Source: Solirubrobacterales bacterium
GTDB taxonomy: Bacteria > Actinomycetota > Thermoleophilia > Solirubrobacterales > 70-9
Direction of reading: 5' to 3'
Assembly (NCBI GenBank): GCA_030835185.1
Contig: JAUQWL010000137.1
Span: forward strand, 1 to 7,285
DNA length: 7,285 bases
Each line of letters starts with the position of its first letter. Within the stretch, counting starts at the first letter, position 1. A program made the translations under genes and the position numbers. Positions 5,218 through 7,285 of this stretch are shown one piece after another. The notes below the pieces were generated by a model, which saw only the letters and a list, made by a program, of their open reading frames with translations, ran no database searches and had not been told where the DNA came from.

Positions 5218-7285
5218 CTACCCGAACAGCCCCTTCACCTTTTCCCACGTCCCCGTCTTGACAGCCTTTTTCGGCACTCGGACGCCAGCATTGGCAAGCT
5301 CAATGACGGTCCGCTTGGATAACTGGCGGTCGTGCTCTTGGGCGGCGAACCTAAATGCTTCCCGCAGGCGCCCTGCTGAGCGATGCTGTGTGCCGAGCGC
5401 TGGTACCGCCTTTACAGCAGCCTTGAAGTCGACCCTCTTCCCTGTCTCGAGAAAGTCGATGATGAGGCCCGCGACAAGCCGCTGCGCGGCATCTTCGTGC
5501 GGGCGCACGTCGGCCAACATTGCGCAGAGTTCTTCCCGACGGTCCCCGCGGGACGCTTCGCGCGCAACATTGGCGATGTGTCCGACAAGTGCTTCCTCGT
5601 CGACGCCCTGTTGGGCGATCTCGGCCACCCAACGTGACGCGTTGAAATCGACATCTACGAACGCGATCGCCAGCATCGTCCGCTCCTGACTGCTGAGGGT
5701 GTCTGACCACTTTCCCACGGCTTCCACGATGCTCTGGGGTGGCGTGTCTTGAAGTTCGTGAATCAACGCTTCAACGTGATCTTGCGCCGGGTTGAGCCGC
5801 AGCCAATCCTGAACGGCGGCTTGGCCAACCGCCGAGCGGGTCACCGCGGCGGCTCTGACCTCGTCCAGCGTGAGCTCGTTCGCACTGACTGGCACTCCGG
5901 CATTGAGGGCCACCAGCGCGAGCGAAGCTCGGGTCCTGGTGACACGCGTAGCCATGTCCTCGTCGGGGTGCTGGCCGACTTCAGCCACGTGCGAGAGCAA
6001 CTCGGTAGCCGCTTGGCCGGAGTCTTGGCCAAGGATTCGAGTCCCGTTGACACCCTCAGCTGTCACGGAGCCCGGGTCCATCGGGGCACGCTTCACATCT
6101 TGGGTCAGAGCGTCGATGAGTGCCACGCCTACGGTCGCTGTCCCGTGAGCGAGGAATCGCCCCAACTCATGCAAGCCCTCCTGTCGCTCAAGGGCGTCAG
6201 CGTTGTCCCACCAAGCGGTCGCGTTCAGCTCGGCAACCAGCGCGTCACGCACTGTGAGTTGCTGTTCCTCCGTAGCCATTCTGAAGAACGGGGCAAGGCG
6301 CTCCAACAACTCACGCCTGCTGGCACGTTGGGGCTCATCGGCGGCGTGTAGGCCGCCAATCCAGGTGCGGATGGCCTCGCTTGCATGATCGCCGATCTTG
6401 ACTGAGTGGTACTCGCCCGCGGAAAGAAGTCCCGCCCAAAACTTGTGGTCAGTCTCAGGGGCGAGCCGAAGCCCCCGCAGCGCGATACCGTCGGCCTCCT
6501 CGGCTTCCTCGATGTCGCGTAGGGTGCGCTCGGCGTTGTCGCGCATCAGCTCGTAGTCCAGCTCCTCGGAGAGAACCAGGCCGTGGACCACCAATCGTAG
6601 GGCTTGGCCGTCCTCTCGTTCGTTCGCGTTGTCATAGAGCTGCTGCAGGAACCAGCTCCGACCCCCGGTGTCCTCGGCCCGAAGAACGAAGCCAGCGATG
6701 GCTTGGCCGACTTCTTTGCTGTCGATGAATGCGGCGGCGTCGACCGTAGGTAGCTCCGACAGGTTTTCAGTAATGGGCTCCACTGCATCTCGTTCGACAG
6801 CGTTCGCAACCGCGGCGTAGACCACGCTGCGCCGATCCTTGGGGATCCGTGGAAGCATCCGCGTTACACGTTCCAGCCGTTCGTCCGTCGCTAGAAGGCG
6901 TTCGTCACCCAGAATGGTTGTCTCAAGCTCCGAACTCCGAGCGGCGAGTGACAATGTCAGAGCTCCAACGAGGTGTTCCTCTCCGAGCCGTTGATCTCGC
7001 GCGTACCCCTGAACGGCACCAATGGCCTCGTCAATGACGTCGTCTACTGCCTCGCCAAGACCCTCGGCAACCCCCACCAGGGCTCCAAGGACGTTGGTGC
7101 GCTCGACGCCGAACTCGTTGTCCACCATGTTGGCAAGCACGCGCACTGCGAGGCGCTTCGCTTGGAAATCGTCGAGTCCAGCAACGTGGCTAACCACCTC
7201 ATCTGGAATATCGACCGCCTGATCTAGTCGTTCGCCAAGCTCAGGGTCATCGAGTCCGACTGCGGCACCAGCCGGGTCAAGGAAG
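5218..7285 (-). CDS. Large acidic helical-repeat-like protein of unknown function, N-terminus outside window
   Basis: The frame is open from the right window edge to TAG at 5218-5220, giving 688 visible residues. A GTG at 7197 could start a 659-residue protein, but the 29 residues before it are of the same acidic helical character (GLDDPELGERLDQAVDIPDE) and no ribosome binding site marks it. The gene therefore most likely begins beyond the window. The visible part is almost entirely amphipathic helix pairs rich in Ala, Leu, Glu and Asp, with few Cys or Gly, like an alpha-solenoid (HEAT/ARM-like) scaffold. I see no Walker, nuclease or membrane motif. The C-terminus turns basic (RVPKKAVKTGTWEKVKGLFG). 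One possibility is the C-terminal helical region of a KAP-type or other large P-loop NTPase, as found in defence islands; this is a guess from general character. Base composition (about 60-63% in lines I counted) is below that of the left-hand genes. Confidence 0.75.
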   Translation of the reverse strand, partial: FLDPAGAAVGLDDPELGERLDQAVDIPDEVVSHVAGLDDFQAKRLAVRVLANMVDNEFGVERTNVLGALVGVAEGLGEAVDDVIDEAIGAVQGYARDQRLGEEHLVGALTLSLAARSSELETTILGDERLLATDERLERVTRMLPRIPKDRRSVVYAAVANAVERDAVEPITENLSELPTVDAAAFIDSKEVGQAIAGFVLRAEDTGGRSWFLQQLYDNANEREDGQALRLVVHGLVLSEELDYELMRDNAERTLRDIEEAEEADGIALRGLRLAPETDHKFWAGLLSAGEYHSVKIGDHASEAIRTWIGGLHAADEPQRASRRELLERLAPFFRMATEEQQLTVRDALVAELNATAWWDNADALERQEGLHELGRFLAHGTATVGVALIDALTQDVKRAPMDPGSVTAEGVNGTRILGQDSGQAATELLSHVAEVGQHPDEDMATRVTRTRASLALVALNAGVPVSANELTLDEVRAAAVTRSAVGQAAVQDWLRLNPAQDHVEALIHELQDTPPQSIVEAVGKWSDTLSSQERTMLAIAFVDVDFNASRWVAEIAQQGVDEEALVGHIANVAREASRGDRREELCAMLADVRPHEDAAQRLVAGLIIDFLETGKRVDFKAAVKAVPALGTQHRSAGRLREAFRFAAQEHDRQLSKRTVIELANAGVRVPKKAVKTGTWEKVKGLFG

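Noticed and set aside
5102..5689. Plus-strand frame (195 codons) starting within the second 23-base repeat
   Set aside because: Ser/Thr/Arg-rich shadow of the large minus-strand gene, with no ribosome binding site and no motif.

Overview
The window reads as chromosomal DNA from a high-GC Gram-positive bacterium. GC content, frequent GTG starts and the gene content suggest an actinobacterium, possibly a deep-branching class such as Thermoleophilia. That placement is inference and no marker here proves it. Sampled 60-base lines in the left part run near 67% GC (for example 40/60 at 1561). Lines right of the tRNA range from about 47% (28/60 at 5041) to 63%.

Left, conserved part (1-4306): a partial two-helix membrane protein with a C-terminal SHOCT domain is followed directly by a membrane-bound class III adenylate/guanylate cyclase with a HAMP domain. 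Convergent to these is an exopolyphosphatase/GppA-type phosphatase. Divergent from it is a classical short-chain dehydrogenase with a very clear ribosome binding site. Then come a short repeat-containing spacer and an initiator tRNA (fMet, CAT anticodon) with an extended -10 promoter element, a trailer hairpin and a strong intrinsic terminator. The cyclase and the Ppx/GppA enzyme both belong to families that handle signalling nucleotides or polyphosphate, but nothing in the sequence links them functionally.

Right, accessory-looking part (4307-7285): immediately after the tRNA terminator the style changes. There are loosely packed genes on the minus strand, long non-coding stretches and many short repeats. 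It holds a small orphan protein with a CxCxC N-terminus and the 3' portion of a large, acidic, almost wholly helical protein that runs off the right edge. Two copies of a 23-base repeat, each built from two GTCAAACG-like units 11 bases apart, flank the small gene. Two identical dyads lie just beyond the large gene's stop. The layout fits the edge of a genomic island next to a tRNA gene. The large protein may be the C-terminal helical part of an NTPase-type defence protein, but its catalytic half is outside the window, so this is only a hypothesis.
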